NCBI GenBank assembly: GCA_001312405.1
Contig: BBDR01000015.1
Coordinates: forward strand, 1-64,000
Length of the DNA: 64,000 nt
Reading direction: 5' to 3'
Origin: Clostridium sp. NkU-1
Lineage (GTDB): Bacteria; Bacillota_A; Clostridia; Lachnospirales; Lachnospiraceae
Positions 30,990 through 41,428 of this stretch are shown in pieces (within the stretch, counting starts at the first letter, position 1; each line of letters starts with the position of its first letter). The notes below the pieces were generated by a model. The model had not been told where the DNA came from. It ran no database searches and saw only the letters and a program-made list of their open reading frames with translations. Both the position numbers and the translations under genes were made by a program.

Positions 30990-31814
30990 ATGAAGAAAAA
31001 TATAAGCAAGGTTTTATTTTTTGCTATGGTTGCCCTGCTGGCTTTGATTTTCATATCACCCTTTATGGTAATGGTGCTCACTTCTTTTAAAACCAACAGC
31101 GATGCGTTCACCATTCCGGTAAAGCTGTTTCCCCGTAAATGGGTGAAGGAAAACTACCCGGCAGCTTTTGCAGCAATTCCATATTTTAAATACATGGGAA
31201 ATACAGTGTTTATCACGGCTATTTCCCTTATAGGGCAGCTTCTGGTCACGCCAATGGTCGCATATTCACTGGTAAAAATCAGATGGAAAGGCGCTGACAT
31301 CATCTCTGGTCTGGTCATGGCGACGATGATGATCCCCATAACGGTTACCATGGTGCCTTTGTATAAGATTTATTCAAAGCTGGGCCTTACCAATACATAT
31401 GTACCCCTGATATTGCCAGCATTTTTCGGAAAGGCATATTATATTGTCATTGTCCGGCAGTTTTTTGCAGGCATTCCAAACAGCCTGATCGAGGCGGGAA
31501 AAATCGATGGAGCCACGGAATTCCAGCGTTATTATAAAATCGCACTTCCTCTTTGTAAGCCGGTTCTGACCACGATCGGAATATACGCCTTTTTGGATGC
31601 CTGGAGTGATTATTTATATCCTTTGATTTTTATAACAAAGCCAGGCATGTATACACTTTCCCTGGGACTTCAGCAGTATATGAGCGAGTATTCCATAGAT
31701 TGGGCAAGGCTGATGGCTGCGGCAGTTGTATTTGTACTTCCGGTCATTGTATGCTTTGGGATTTTCCAGACGAACTTTGTGGAAGGAATTGCAACCAGTG
31801 GTTTGAAGGCGTAA
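30990..31814 (+). CDS. ABC transporter permease, MalG/UgpE type
   Basis: Intact 274-aa partner permease with six hydrophobic segments and the EAA loop SLIEAGKIDGATEFQRYYKIALP. ATG at 30990 follows GGAGGTGAATAAGG. It forms the membrane channel with the preceding gene and ends 73 nt before the PLP-enzyme start. Confidence 0.93.
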   Translation: MKKNISKVLFFAMVALLALIFISPFMVMVLTSFKTNSDAFTIPVKLFPRKWVKENYPAAFAAIPYFKYMGNTVFITAISLIGQLLVTPMVAYSLVKIRWKGADIISGLVMATMMIPITVTMVPLYKIYSKLGLTNTYVPLILPAFFGKAYYIVIVRQFFAGIPNSLIEAGKIDGATEFQRYYKIALPLCKPVLTTIGIYAFLDAWSDYLYPLIFITKPGMYTLSLGLQQYMSEYSIDWARLMAAAVVFVLPVIVCFGIFQTNFVEGIATSGLKA

Positions 31815-31887
31815 ATTCACGGTGAAAGAGAACCTGGCAGTACAGAGTGTGGCTGACAGCTATGGAAGCTGGGAAGGGAGGAAAGGG

Positions 31888-33008
31888 ATGAAACTTACAC
31901 AGGAACAGATACAACAGTTAGAGACACCCTGCCTGGTTATTGATATGGATCTGGCAGAAAAAAATATCAGACGGATGCAGGAAGCAGCAGATAGAGCCGG
32001 CTGCCGGCTGCGCCCTCATATCAAGACACATAAAATGCCCTTATTTGCCGGAATGCAGATAAAGGCCGGCGCAAGCGGGATCACCTGTGCCAAGGTGAGC
32101 GAAGCCGAGGTCATGGCTGACGGTGGTATGGAGGATATTTTCATTGCTTATCCCATGATCGGACATTTCCGTATCCAGAGGTCAATTGCCCTGGCAAAAA
32201 GGATCAAAAGGCTCATTTTGGCCGTTGACAGCCTGGAAGGTGCAGAGGCGCTGAATCAGGCAGCTTGTGACCAGGATGTAGTGCTGGAGGTCCGTATGGA
32301 GATCGATACAGGAGCCGGACGCACGGGAGTACCCATGGACCGGGCCGTAGAACTGGCTCTTGCTATCAGACAGATGAAGCATTTGAACCTGACCGGCATT
32401 TATACGTTCAAGAGCCTGATCCTGTCTGGCAAGCCTACAGAAGATAATCTTCTGGCTGCGGAGGAAGAAGGAAACATGATGCCGAAACTGCCAGAATGCT
32501 GAAAAATGCGGGAGTCCGGATTCAGGACATCAGTGCTGGGTCTTCCCCCACAGGCGCCTTAGTGGCACAGACGGGAAAGGTAAATGAGATCCGCCCGGGC
32601 ACCTACATTTTTGATGATTTTATGCTGACAAAGGAAAAAGTGGCCGATATCAGTGAGATCGCTGTCCGGTTCTATGCTGCCGTAGTCAGCTGTCAGCATA
32701 CGGAATATGCCGTGGTAGACGGAGGAACCAAGTGTTTTCCTACAGATGTGGTTCCGGGACAGCCACCGTTTCACTATCCCGGGTATGCAGTGGTGGAAGG
32801 AAATGACAACTTAAGACTGTCACGGATGAATGAAGAACATGGGATCATTACGGCCATAAACGGGGAAACAGGGCTTTATGTGGGCCAGGTGCTTTCCCTG
32901 ATCCCCATCCATGTATGTACAGCTGTCAATATGCAGAATTCCGTTTACCTCCTGGAAAATGGTTCTCTCAGAAAACAAAAAGTAGATGCAAGGGGAATGC
33001 TGGTATGA
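31888..33008 (+). CDS. D-threonine aldolase / D-serine dehydratase (DSD1)-like PLP enzyme (frameshifted)
   Basis: Fold-III (alanine-racemase-type) PLP enzyme of ~373 aa. ATG 31888 (MKLTQEQIQQLETPCLVID) follows GGGAGGAAAGGG. The PLP lysine lies in RPHIKTHKMP (near residue 48). The C-terminal DSD1-like domain has EEHGI and a probable metal pair in PIHVCTAV (His-x-Cys). The frame breaks near 32482, where ATGGCCG is read as ATGCCG. The family contains D-Ser dehydratases (giving aminoacrylate) and D-Thr aldolases; sequence alone does not decide between them. Overlaps the D-aminoacylase by 4 nt. Confidence 0.88.
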
Positions 33009-34625
33009 GGTACATTCTTATTAAAAAAAGGATTGATCTATGACGGCAGCGGAAATATGCCGTTTCAGGGTGATATTCTGATAGAGGGGGAAAAAATCAT
33101 TGAAATTGCCCCGGATATTGAGAAAGAAGACGCCCAGAGGATCGATGCCTCCGGGAAGGCAGTAACACCCGGTTTCATTGACATTCACCGCCATTGTGAT
33201 ATTGCACCGTTTACCAATCCCCATTTTGGGGAAATAGAGCTGGCCCAGGGAATCACTACCACCTTTGTGGGAAACTGCGGTCTTGCTCCTGTTCCTTCGG
33301 TTCCCTCATGGCGGAAGGAATTATATGATTACCTGGAGCCTGTAATCGGAAGGCTTCCGGAAACTATGGCCTTTGAAACCTATGAGGATTACAGGAATGC
33401 TCTGGAAGCAATAGACCTTCCGGTCAACATGGGCTTTTTTGCGGCCTCGGACAGCATCAAGGTGGCTCTAAAGGGCTTTGGAAGCAAGGCATATACGGAG
33501 GAAGAACTGATAAAAGCTCAGGAGTATGTAAAAAGTGCATTGGCCCAGGGCGCATTTGGGATTACCCTGGGAATTATGTATCAGCCGGAATGCTATTCAA
33601 GCCGGGAGGAGCTTACTGCAGTTGTAAAGGCAATTGCCGGAAATGGCGGCATTCTCTGCACTCATATCCGGGGAGAGGGAGACAGTCTTGTGGAGTCGGT
33701 GGAGGAAGTGATCGATGTGGCGGCAAAGGCAGGGGTTCCCTTACATATCAGCCATTTGAAATCAACGGGAATCAAGAACTGGAACCGCAAGATATTTGAG
33801 GCCATTCACAGGATTGAACAGGCAAGGGAAACAGGGCAGGATGTTACTGCGGATTTTTATCCCTATGACGGCGGTTCCACCACCCTCCAGTCCCTTCTTC
33901 CGCCAACCATTGAATCCTTCGAGGCTCTCGTAAAAGGTTTATCAGGGCCGGAGGGGAAGCAAAGGCTGCGGTCCGAGTTAAATAAAGCCCACCAGGGCTG
34001 GGACAATATGTCAGAAAGCATTGGCTGGGACCGGATCATCATCAGTTCCGTAACCCTGGAAAAAAATGGATTTATGCAGGGACAGACAATTGATGCGCTG
34101 GCAAAGAAGCTTGGGTATGAAGAACCTTCCGACCTTGTGGCTGACCTGCTTGCAGAGGAAAACGGGAAAGTGGGAATTATTGTGCTAAGCATGTCCCAGG
34201 AGGATGTGGATGCGGTAGCCCGTCTGCCCTTTACCTTGCTGATTTCAGACGCCCTGTACGGCGGTAACGGAAAGAACGCCCATCCCCGTCTCCTTGGCAC
34301 AACAGCCAGATTTATAAATGATTTTGTACTAAAACGAAACGTGCTGTCCATGGAGCTGGCTGTCAGCAAGATGACTTATCTGCCTGCAAAACGGCTGGGC
34401 CTTGAGGACAGGGGGCTTTTAAGGCCCGGGTACCAGGCAGATGTTTTGGTATTTCAGCCGGAGAGATTCTTAGATCATGCGGATTATACCGGAAAGCATG
34501 ACCAATGTACGGGTATGGACCTGGTGTTCATGGGAGGAAGACAGGTGCTGGCAGACGGCATTCTTTTGGACCGTGCCGGAGGGAAGCTGTTAAGAAAGGG
34601 CTTTAAGCCAGATACCACACAGTAA
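33005..34625 (+). CDS. N-acyl-D-amino-acid deacylase (D-aminoacylase family; frameshift near start)
   Basis: Zn-dependent amidohydrolase releasing D-amino acids from N-acyl forms, ~540 aa. ATG at 33005 overlaps the previous stop (ATGA). The N-terminal MRYILIKKGLIYDGSG is recovered if seven A near 33023 are six. Motifs: metal HxH in GFIDIHRHCD, the family Cys in FVGNCGLAPVP, CTHIRGEGDSLVESVEEV, HISHLKSTG and the late Asp in LISDALYGG. The C-terminus has the usual small beta domain (RPGYQADVLVFQPERF). Strongest functional clue in this operon. Confidence 0.92.
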
Positions 34626-34738
34626 GCCATGGGATATTAAAATGGAAGGCGAAGTAAGCTTTGGGGTATTAAACCCTTTCCAGGGATATCTGTATGCCCT
34701 GGAGAAATGGGCAAAAACAAGGAAAGAAGGAAGCAGAC

Positions 34739-35200
34739 ATGAATATTTATGAAAAACTGAAGGAACTTGATTTGGAGATCCCGGCAGCTCCGCCTAAGGG
34801 AGGAATATACTCCCCTTGCCAGGAATTTGGAAGCAACCTGGTATACATATCAGGCTGCGGGCCGGTGATGGGAGGAGAAGGAATTTGTGGAAAGCTTGGA
34901 AATGAATTTACCACAGAAGAGGGAAAAACCTTTTCCAGGGATGCCATGTTAAATGTTCTTGCAGTGTTACAGGATAAGATCGGGGATTTGAACCGGGTAA
35001 AACGAGCAATCAAAATTCTTACCTTTGTGGCTAGTGTGGATACCTTTTATGAGCAGCCGGCAGTGGCTAACGGAGGAAGTGAATTACTGTTACAGCTTTT
35101 GGGCCAGGAGAATGTACCGGCCCGTTCAGCCATAGGAGTCAACGTATTGCCTGGAAATATTCCTGTTGAGACGGAAGCTATATTTGAAATTGAAGAATAA
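34739..35200 (+). CDS. RidA family (YjgF/YER057c) imine/enamine deaminase
   Basis: 153 aa from ATG 34739 (MNIYEKLKELDLEIPAAPPKGG) behind AAGGAAGGAAGC. The conserved Arg is in VPARSAIGVNVLP and the Glu in ETEAIFEIE; the internal RDAMLNVLAVLQDKIG matches the RidA helix. RidA hydrolyses 2-aminoacrylate and related imines to ketoacids and ammonia. Next to a DSD1-like PLP enzyme, it probably removes the enamine formed from a D-hydroxyamino acid (inferred). Confidence 0.92.
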   Translation: MNIYEKLKELDLEIPAAPPKGGIYSPCQEFGSNLVYISGCGPVMGGEGICGKLGNEFTTEEGKTFSRDAMLNVLAVLQDKIGDLNRVKRAIKILTFVASVDTFYEQPAVANGGSELLLQLLGQENVPARSAIGVNVLPGNIPVETEAIFEIEE

Positions 35201-35219
35201 ATTTTGAATGAGGGATAAA

Positions 35220-37592
35220 ATGGAACGTCAATTTAAAAAAAAGTTTACTAGAGTCATTATACGTACATTACCCACTGAAGCCGGAATACGACAAAAGCAT
35301 GGAAACCTATAACTTAAAAAAAGCCGGTCTTATCTTCTGTGAGTTTATGGGATGGAACCAGCCTGGAGCCGTGGAGCTTTGAGGGCGAGGGAGAAGTTCA
35401 AATAATAGAAGGAAACATATTGTGCCTGGAAACAAAGTCACGGGCAGACCACTGGCCGGAGGATGAAGTCCGGGCAAACGATGCGGCAGCAGGGCTTTAT
35501 GCCACCTTTGGAAGCTATATTGCAAGGCTGAATGTGAAGGGGCTGGAGTTAGGAAAAGGGAACCGGATATGGTTTAAGATCCGTCCCATTTGCCCCGGTC
35601 TTCACAGTCCTATTGTGCGTGTTGGTTTTGTCAATAATGGGGTGACCAAGATACCTGATGTCTATTCAAGAGAAGCTTTCATGCCATCAATCTGAAAAAT
35701 AATGAATGGAATACCTGTACCTGGGAAATCGATTCCATTGCCCATGATGCAATCGAGGAAATTTCATTTAACATTCACCGGTATGGCAAGGAAGTGAGCA
35801 CTGGCAATGACTTAAGATTTGAATTTTGCGATATCCAGCTTCAGGAGGTAAAGCCGGGAGTCGTTCATGGCTGGCAGTGTGAGGAAGAGGAAGCAGTATT
35901 TTCTACAACCGGTTACTTTACAGACGGGAGAAAAACCGCAATCGCCAATACCTCAGCCAAAGAATTTGAAATCGTGAAAGAAGGCTGCTTAGAGGAAGAA
36001 GTGGCATACCATGGGCAGATTGAGAAGGTGGAGAATCATCTGGGAAGCTTCGGGGTATTGGATTTCTCAGATTTAAAAACCGAAGGCACATACAGGATCC
36101 GGTTTGGAAATACGGTAAGCGAACGGTTCATCATAGGAAATGACGTGTTGGAAAGTACTTTATGGAAGCTGACCAATTTCCTGTATTGTGAACGGTGCGG
36201 CTATCCGGTTCCAGGCGGCCATGGAACCTGTCATCAGGATGTGATCGCAGAACATAATGGGGTAAAATTGGTGTATTCGGGAGGCTGGCACGATGCGGCA
36301 GATGTTTCCCAGCAGACCATGCAGACGGCGGAAATCTTAGATGCCATGATCGCTTCCGCAGGGAAGGTAAAGGATTCCGATCCAATGCTTTTTGGCAGAA
36401 TGATGGAAGAAGCCAATTGGGGACTGGATTTTGTGCTTCGTATGCGATTTGGAGACGGCTACCGGGCATCCCAGGCGGCCATCCGCAGGTGGACCGACAA
36501 CTTTATCGGAAATATGGATGATTGTGAAGCAGATGTTCACAACCGGTCCTTTGAAAACTTTGTTTTTGCCGCAGTAGAAGCCGCTTCCGGAGAAGCCTTT
36601 AAGGAACTGGACCGGGAGCTGGCATGGAAGTGTGTGGATGTAGCCAGGGAAGACTTCCGTTTTGCCGATGAACGGTTCCGGAAGGTTGGTGTGGAAGGAC
36701 CGCATCATTTACTGGAACATACGGCAGGCTCCAGCCTTTCCCAGTACTATGCTGCAGCAGCATGGGCGGCTGCCAGGATTTATAAAATTACCGGTGACAG
36801 CTATTTTTATGATAAGGCTGCTAAGTATGCAGATAAAGTGATTTCCTGCCAGGAGACCAGGGATGACCTGCCTATGAAAGGATTCTTCTGCAGGGATGAA
36901 AACAAAACCCATATCGTACATTTCTCCCATCAGGCAAGGGACCAGATTTTCGCCATGGCACTGGCAGAGGTATGCGGTGCTCTTGCAGAGCATGAAAACA
37001 AGGCTGTGTGGGAAGAGGGCTTAAAACTCCATGGGGAGTATTTAAAAGGCCTGCAGAAATATACGGCTCCCTTTGGCATGCTGCCGGCCGGAATCCACCA
37101 TATCAGCGAGGCAGAGGATCAGGAAACCTTCCATGTTGTGCATCCAAAGGTTGATTATGACAGAGAACGGGTCAATTATGTGGAACAGCTGAAACAGGGC
37201 ATTGACCTGGGAGACGGATACTATGTGAGAATCTTCCCGGTGTGGTTTTCCTTCCGTGGAAACTCAGCGATCCAGCTGTCCATGGGAAAAGCGGCCTCCA
37301 TCATAGGAACGTATTTTGGCGATGAAGAGTTAATTGAAATTGCCAGGGAGCAGCTTTACTGGACTCTTGGAAAGAACCCCTTCGGCCAGTCTCTGATCTA
37401 TGGGGAAGGAAACCACTACGGACAGGAATATACAGCTTTGTTGGGAGAAACCGTTGGAGAGATGCCGGTAGGTGTCCAGACCAGGGGAAATGAAGACCTT
37501 CCCTATTGGCCTCCAGCAATATTGCCACCTACAGGGAGGTTTGGACAACACCGCCAGGACGTTTTATGTGGATTGCTGCTGATTTGATTTAA
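35220..37592 (+). CDS. Glycoside hydrolase family 9 protein with N-terminal Ig-like domain (several frameshifts)
   Basis: ~790 aa after repair; no signal peptide, so cytoplasmic. ATG 35220 (MERQFKKSLLES) after GAGGGATAAA. An N-terminal beta-rich domain (to ~190) and a CelD_N Ig-like domain (~205-295) precede the GH9 (alpha/alpha)6 barrel. The barrel shows GGWHDAADVSQQTMQT (catalytic Asp region), HHLLEHTAGSSLSQYY, GKNPFGQSLIYGEG and, at the end, ATYREVW, likely with the acid Glu. Frame breaks near 35239, 35315, 35673 and 37513. The true C-terminus IAADLI ends at TAA 37590. Activity could be endoglucanase or exo-glucosaminidase; context favours an intracellular oligosaccharide hydrolase. Confidence 0.87.
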
Positions 37593-37610
37593 CCTCATCA
37601 AGTAAGTGAA
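37588..37610 (+). repeat. Left-end half copy of the 46-nt repeat (copy D)
   Basis: TTTAACCTCATCAAGTAAGTG matches the left end of copies B and C, but the GCGGAT...CTTGAC right half is missing. Its TTTAA contains the stop codon of the GH9 gene. Confidence 0.6.
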
Positions 37611-37919
37611 GGATACCTGCAGGAGGCTGAAGCTTAGACAGGATCAGGCCGCCTGTCTATGGATATGGGGAAACGCTCTCGTTAATAGAAACACATAAGA
37701 GAACTGCTGATCCGATCAGTCAGGAACAGATACTTCAATATGGAGATTAATATTCCGGAAAAGCGGGCCCTTGATGTGAAAATTGATGTGGCTGAAAGCA
37801 GTGGAAAAGAGTGTAAACGGATAATTTTCCGGGAGGGTGCCTTGAGACACCCTCCTCCTTGCCTATGAACATAAAATGAAAACAGGTTCTCCATTTCTTG
37901 TGTCTGTGATCGAGGCATA
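37611..37919. other. Gap after the GH9 gene
   Basis: No gene supported. A small hairpin AGACAGG/CCTGTCT lies at 37636-37658 and another, GGAGGGTG/CACCCTCC, at 37832-37855. The second may terminate transcription here. Open frames between them look like decayed coding sequence that I cannot identify. Confidence 0.4.
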
Positions 37920-38778
37920 CTATCTTCTCTTTCTCAACATATTGACAAGGGAGAGACTATAAAACACAACTGCAGTGCCGATTAAGATCACAACGCTGGC
38001 AGCCGGTGTCACCTCATGCCCGCCAAAACGAAAGGTCACACCCATGTATTCCTTAAAATCCTCCAAATAGATGGCAGGTATTCCGTCAAAGGAATTTTGC
38101 ATGGATGACTCCATCAGCACCTGGCGAAACAGCGATGCGGCATGGGATACAGGGAATACTTTTATGACCGTTTGAACCGACGGAGGTAAAGTCCCTATGG
38201 GAAGATATATGCCGGTTAAAAACCCGATCAGAGTACCAAGAATGGTGCTGGCTGTGCCAAAGGCGCTATGGCTGTTGAAAAAAAGACACGACAAAGCAAA
38301 CCAAAGAGGTATTAGTTAACGATGTAAGAAGCATTAATAAAAAGACCTTGATGCAGGCCAGGGGAGTGAGCCATTCCCCGCCGCTGTGTACAATATAAAT
38401 TTCTGCGGCCACAGCCGTAACAAGTGACATGATCACGCCGATTAAAAAGGAGCTTCCAATATATCCGCCAGTTATGCTGCTTCGTTTGATAGGGGAAGAA
38501 TCAAAATCCTTGTTGATTTTTTGGACTTTATCATCGATCATAACACCAAAAGCCCCCATTGTGGTGGTCATGGATGTCACGGTGAGAAGTCCTGACACCA
38601 GCCAGTTAATCATCAAAACCTGGGCATGCTTAAGATCGTTCATGGAATTGTTCAGCCAGACATCTCCTAAAAACACCGCGTAAAGCCCAATAATGATGAA
38701 AACAGACAGCAGAGAGAAAAACACTGCACTTTTATCACGAAAAAACAGCTTTAAATTGCGTTTAATAAATATTTTCAT
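37920..38778 (-). CDS. ABC-2 type transporter permease (frameshifted)
   Basis: Six-helix ABC-2 permease, ~286 aa, beginning MKIFIKRNLKLFFRDKSAVFF, with FLTGIYLPIGTLPPSVQTVIKVFPVSHAA near the C-terminal third (the family signature region, read in pieces). The frame breaks near 38281 (seven A; FVVSFFNSHSAFGTAS). It overlaps its ATPase by 4 nt. Such pairs export drugs, lantibiotics or lipids; the substrate is unknown. Confidence 0.9.
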
Positions 38779-39689
38779 TGCCGCAGCTCCCTTCCCGTAA
38801 TGCCGATAAATGCTTCATCCATGGTGCCCTGCAGGACCTGAAAGCTGTTGATATAGCTTTGGCATTTTTCCACTATAGGAATAGCGGCCATGGTATCCGG
38901 CAGCTTTACAACAAATTCGCCTGCCGAAGCGGTAAAATCCAGCTTTAGTTCCTCCATGATCTGCCGCAGGGCCGATTCATCCAGAACGGACAATCTTAAG
39001 GTATCAGTGGTATACCGCGTCTTTAATGCGGCAGGCGTACCTTTGGCAGCAATTTCCCCATGGTCGATTACAATTATATAATCCGATTCGGCAGCTTCCT
39101 CCATGTAATGGGTTGTCAGAAAAACCGTCATGCCTGTTTTTATTTGAAGCTGTCTGATCGTGTTCCAAATGCTTTTCCGGGTTTGGGGATCAAGGCCGGT
39201 AGTAGGTTCGTCAAGGAACAGGATTTGGGGTGTATGGACCAGCGCGCGGGCAATATCTGCCCGGCGCCGCTGACCACCGGAAAGCTTTCCGTAAGGCCGG
39301 TCTATAAATTCCTCCAATTCTGTTGCTGCCACGGCTTCCTGTACGGCATTTTTGATCCTGGCTTTATCCGATGTATATAAGCCTGCCCTGATAGTCAGAT
39401 TTTCTCTTACAGTGAGTAACGTATCCAACACGCCGTCCTGAAACACGACACCAATCATTTGCCGGATCGCCTGACTATCCTTCCTAAGGTCAAGCCCGTT
39501 GATAGTGATTTGCCCATTATCAAAATCCAATAAGGTACATAAAGTATCAATGGTGGTGGATTTTCCTGCACCATTAGGACCAAGAAAGGAAAACAGCCTG
39601 CCCTGTTCCACATAAAAGCTGATATCCTTTACAGCAGTTATCTTGCCGTAATTTTTTCTTAGATTAGCTACTTCTATAATTTTTTTCAT
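38775..39689 (-). CDS. ABC-2 type transporter ATPase, DrrA/CcmA type
   Basis: 304 aa, intact. Walker A GPNGAGKST, signature LSGGQRRRADIARAL, Walker [12 protein letters not shown] and switch-His TTHYMEEA. The ~80-residue C-terminal extension (TTDTLRLSVLDESALRQIM) is usual for DrrA-like exporters. ATG 39689 has GGGAGATCATACC upstream. Paired with the downstream permease. Confidence 0.94.
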   Translation of the reverse strand: MKKIIEVANLRKNYGKITAVKDISFYVEQGRLFSFLGPNGAGKSTTIDTLCTLLDFDNGQITINGLDLRKDSQAIRQMIGVVFQDGVLDTLLTVRENLTIRAGLYTSDKARIKNAVQEAVAATELEEFIDRPYGKLSGGQRRRADIARALVHTPQILFLDEPTTGLDPQTRKSIWNTIRQLQIKTGMTVFLTTHYMEEAAESDYIIVIDHGEIAAKGTPAALKTRYTTDTLRLSVLDESALRQIMEELKLDFTASAGEFVVKLPDTMAAIPIVEKCQSYINSFQVLQGTMDEAFIGITGRELRQ

Positions 39690-39783
39690 GGTATGATCTC
39701 CCTTTTCCCATCTACTATATCAAAGCCTGTAAAACTTCCCGATACCGGAAGCCGTATCCGGTAAATCAGGCGAATCAAGGGGT

Positions 39784-39818
39784 AAAAAAAGACGGCAAGC
39801 TGCAATAAGCAAACCGTC
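39784..39818 (-). terminator. Intrinsic terminator of the methyltransferase gene
   Basis: On the minus strand GACGG...CCGTC encloses an 18-nt loop with weak GCTT/AAGC pairing, then seven T. Located ~50 nt after the corrected stop at 39866. Confidence 0.65.
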
Positions 39819-39865
39819 CCGGCATTATAATTATGAATGGCAGTCTCGTTTCAGGTTTTCGTTCT

Positions 39866-40665
39866 TCACTTGTCATACACAGTTGCTTTTATGCTAAAGG
39901 ACATTGGGAACTTATCCGTATTATAATCATAATTAAAAAGTCCATCTCCTATATTGCGCAAGCCGCCGGCATCAAAAAAAGTTTTCCTTAAATTCATTGA
40001 AATACTGGATATGCAGCCCCGCAGAAGTAAGGGAATTGATTAAATCTGAAACAGTATACATCCAAAAATATGCCTTTACACCATGCTTTGGCTCTGAGGC
40101 ATATCCACCTATAGAATCATCAACATCGGGTTCTTTCCCGAAATAAGGATATTTTACTTCCATTATATTGTTGGCAAGCTTTTGTTCATCCATTGCCAGA
40201 AAAAAACGGATGGCTGTCAAAAACATAGAAAAATCCATCATCCTTGAGTAAATGACGTATGGTCTCTCCCCATTTTTTCAGATCAGGAAGCCAGCCGATT
40301 GCTCCCTCAGATACGAATACGACATCATATTTTTCCTTATGTTGATCCATGAACTTCATGATATCGGATTCTATAAAATCAACATTTGTAATATTCAAAT
40401 CTTCTGCCAGTTTTTTTGCATAATTGATATTATCCGGCACTAAGTCAACGCCTGTTGCACTGGCTCCCATTCCTGCAAGCAATATAGTATCTGCTCCGGT
40501 ATTACATTGTAAATGTATGATCTTCTTACCACTCAAATCTCCAAGCTCATTTTTAATATATTTATTGAACTTGTGGCTTCCATTTAAAAGGGATTTCTTA
40601 AATGCAAAGTAGTGGTCTTGAGAAACCTGGCTCCATGCGTGTTTGTTTGAATCTATTTCTTTCAT
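39866..40665 (-). CDS. SAM-dependent methyltransferase (two frameshifts)
   Basis: ~265-aa class I methyltransferase. N-terminal SNKHAWSQVSQDHYFAFKK, then KKIIHLQCNTGADTILLA (motif I), GATGVDLVPDNI-type motif II, FIESDIMKF and VFVSEGAIGWLPDLKKW. The frame breaks near 40204 (seven A; DSHPFFLAMDEQKLANN) and near 39981 (seven A; FKENFFDAGGLRNIGDG). Corrected, the C-terminus is KATVYDK and the stop is at 39866. Target unknown; the family includes small-molecule and quinone methylases. Confidence 0.85.
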
Positions 40666-41298
40666 GCTCCTACCCCTTAATCATTGAAATTGAAAAACTT
40701 ATACAGAAAATAAATTGGTGAGACCTCTGACGCCTATTCTGTTACTATGTGTAACATCTCCTTACAGAGCGTTAAATAGCCTATTGCGATTTTTTTGTCT
40801 GGCCGCCGTGATTTCTTTACGCGTTCTGAGTAGAATCTATCATATACTTATTTGTAATTATACTCTTGTAAATATGATGATATATCTGCTCCACCACCAC
40901 CGGCAAACACGTTGTAATCTTTATTTAGAATCTCTTTTTAATCCATAGAGGCCAGATACTTTTTTTTGTAGATTAAAGTTTATACCATTATTGTTGCATT
41001 TTGCGTATGCCATATTATACCATCTCTTATTTAAGAGAACAAGCTTTCCTTAATTTTCCAGTATGCAAATAAATACAAGGATTGGTGCGACAAAAAAAGA
41101 GGAAGTGCAGCATCTGCAAGAAAAATTTGCGGTTAAATAAACTAAAGTTAGTATTTAAGATTCATTGTTTATTAATTTTATTTAGTAAGGGGGCAGGACT
41201 CTCCATTTTGTCCACCCTGCTGACTGGAAAAGACTGCATATAGAAGGGACTCTGTTGGAGCAGGGCCGGTCATGACGCGGCAGAAGTCAAGGGATTTT
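40666..41298. other. Intergenic region upstream of uvrA
   Basis: AT-rich, no gene supported. Short open frames on both strands lack good starts; one minus-strand stretch near 40830-40930 reads VFAGGGGADISSYLQEY and might be decayed coding DNA. Confidence 0.4.
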
Positions 41299-41338
41299 CG
41301 AACAAATGTTTGCAATAAGAAAAAAGATATGATATAAT
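41299..41338 (+). promoter_or_regulatory. uvrA promoter overlapped by a LexA (SOS) box
   Basis: CGAACAAATGTTTG (41299-41312) fits the Gram-positive LexA consensus CGAAC-N4-GTTYG. It overlaps the -35 TTGCAA (41310); the -10 TATAAT (41333) is 17 nt further. SOS-controlled expression of uvrA is expected. Confidence 0.85.
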
Positions 41339-41428
41339 AGAGAAAATCGGTTGCTGAGTGATTCAGGTGCGGGCCAGATATGGTCCGCATTCCATATTCA
41401 TGATTTTAGTTTATTACAGGAGTTTATT

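Noticed and set aside
40715..40948. 77-aa plus-strand frame before uvrA
   Set aside because: No start signal and an odd composition (Leu/Arg/Ser-rich), as in antisense or decayed DNA.
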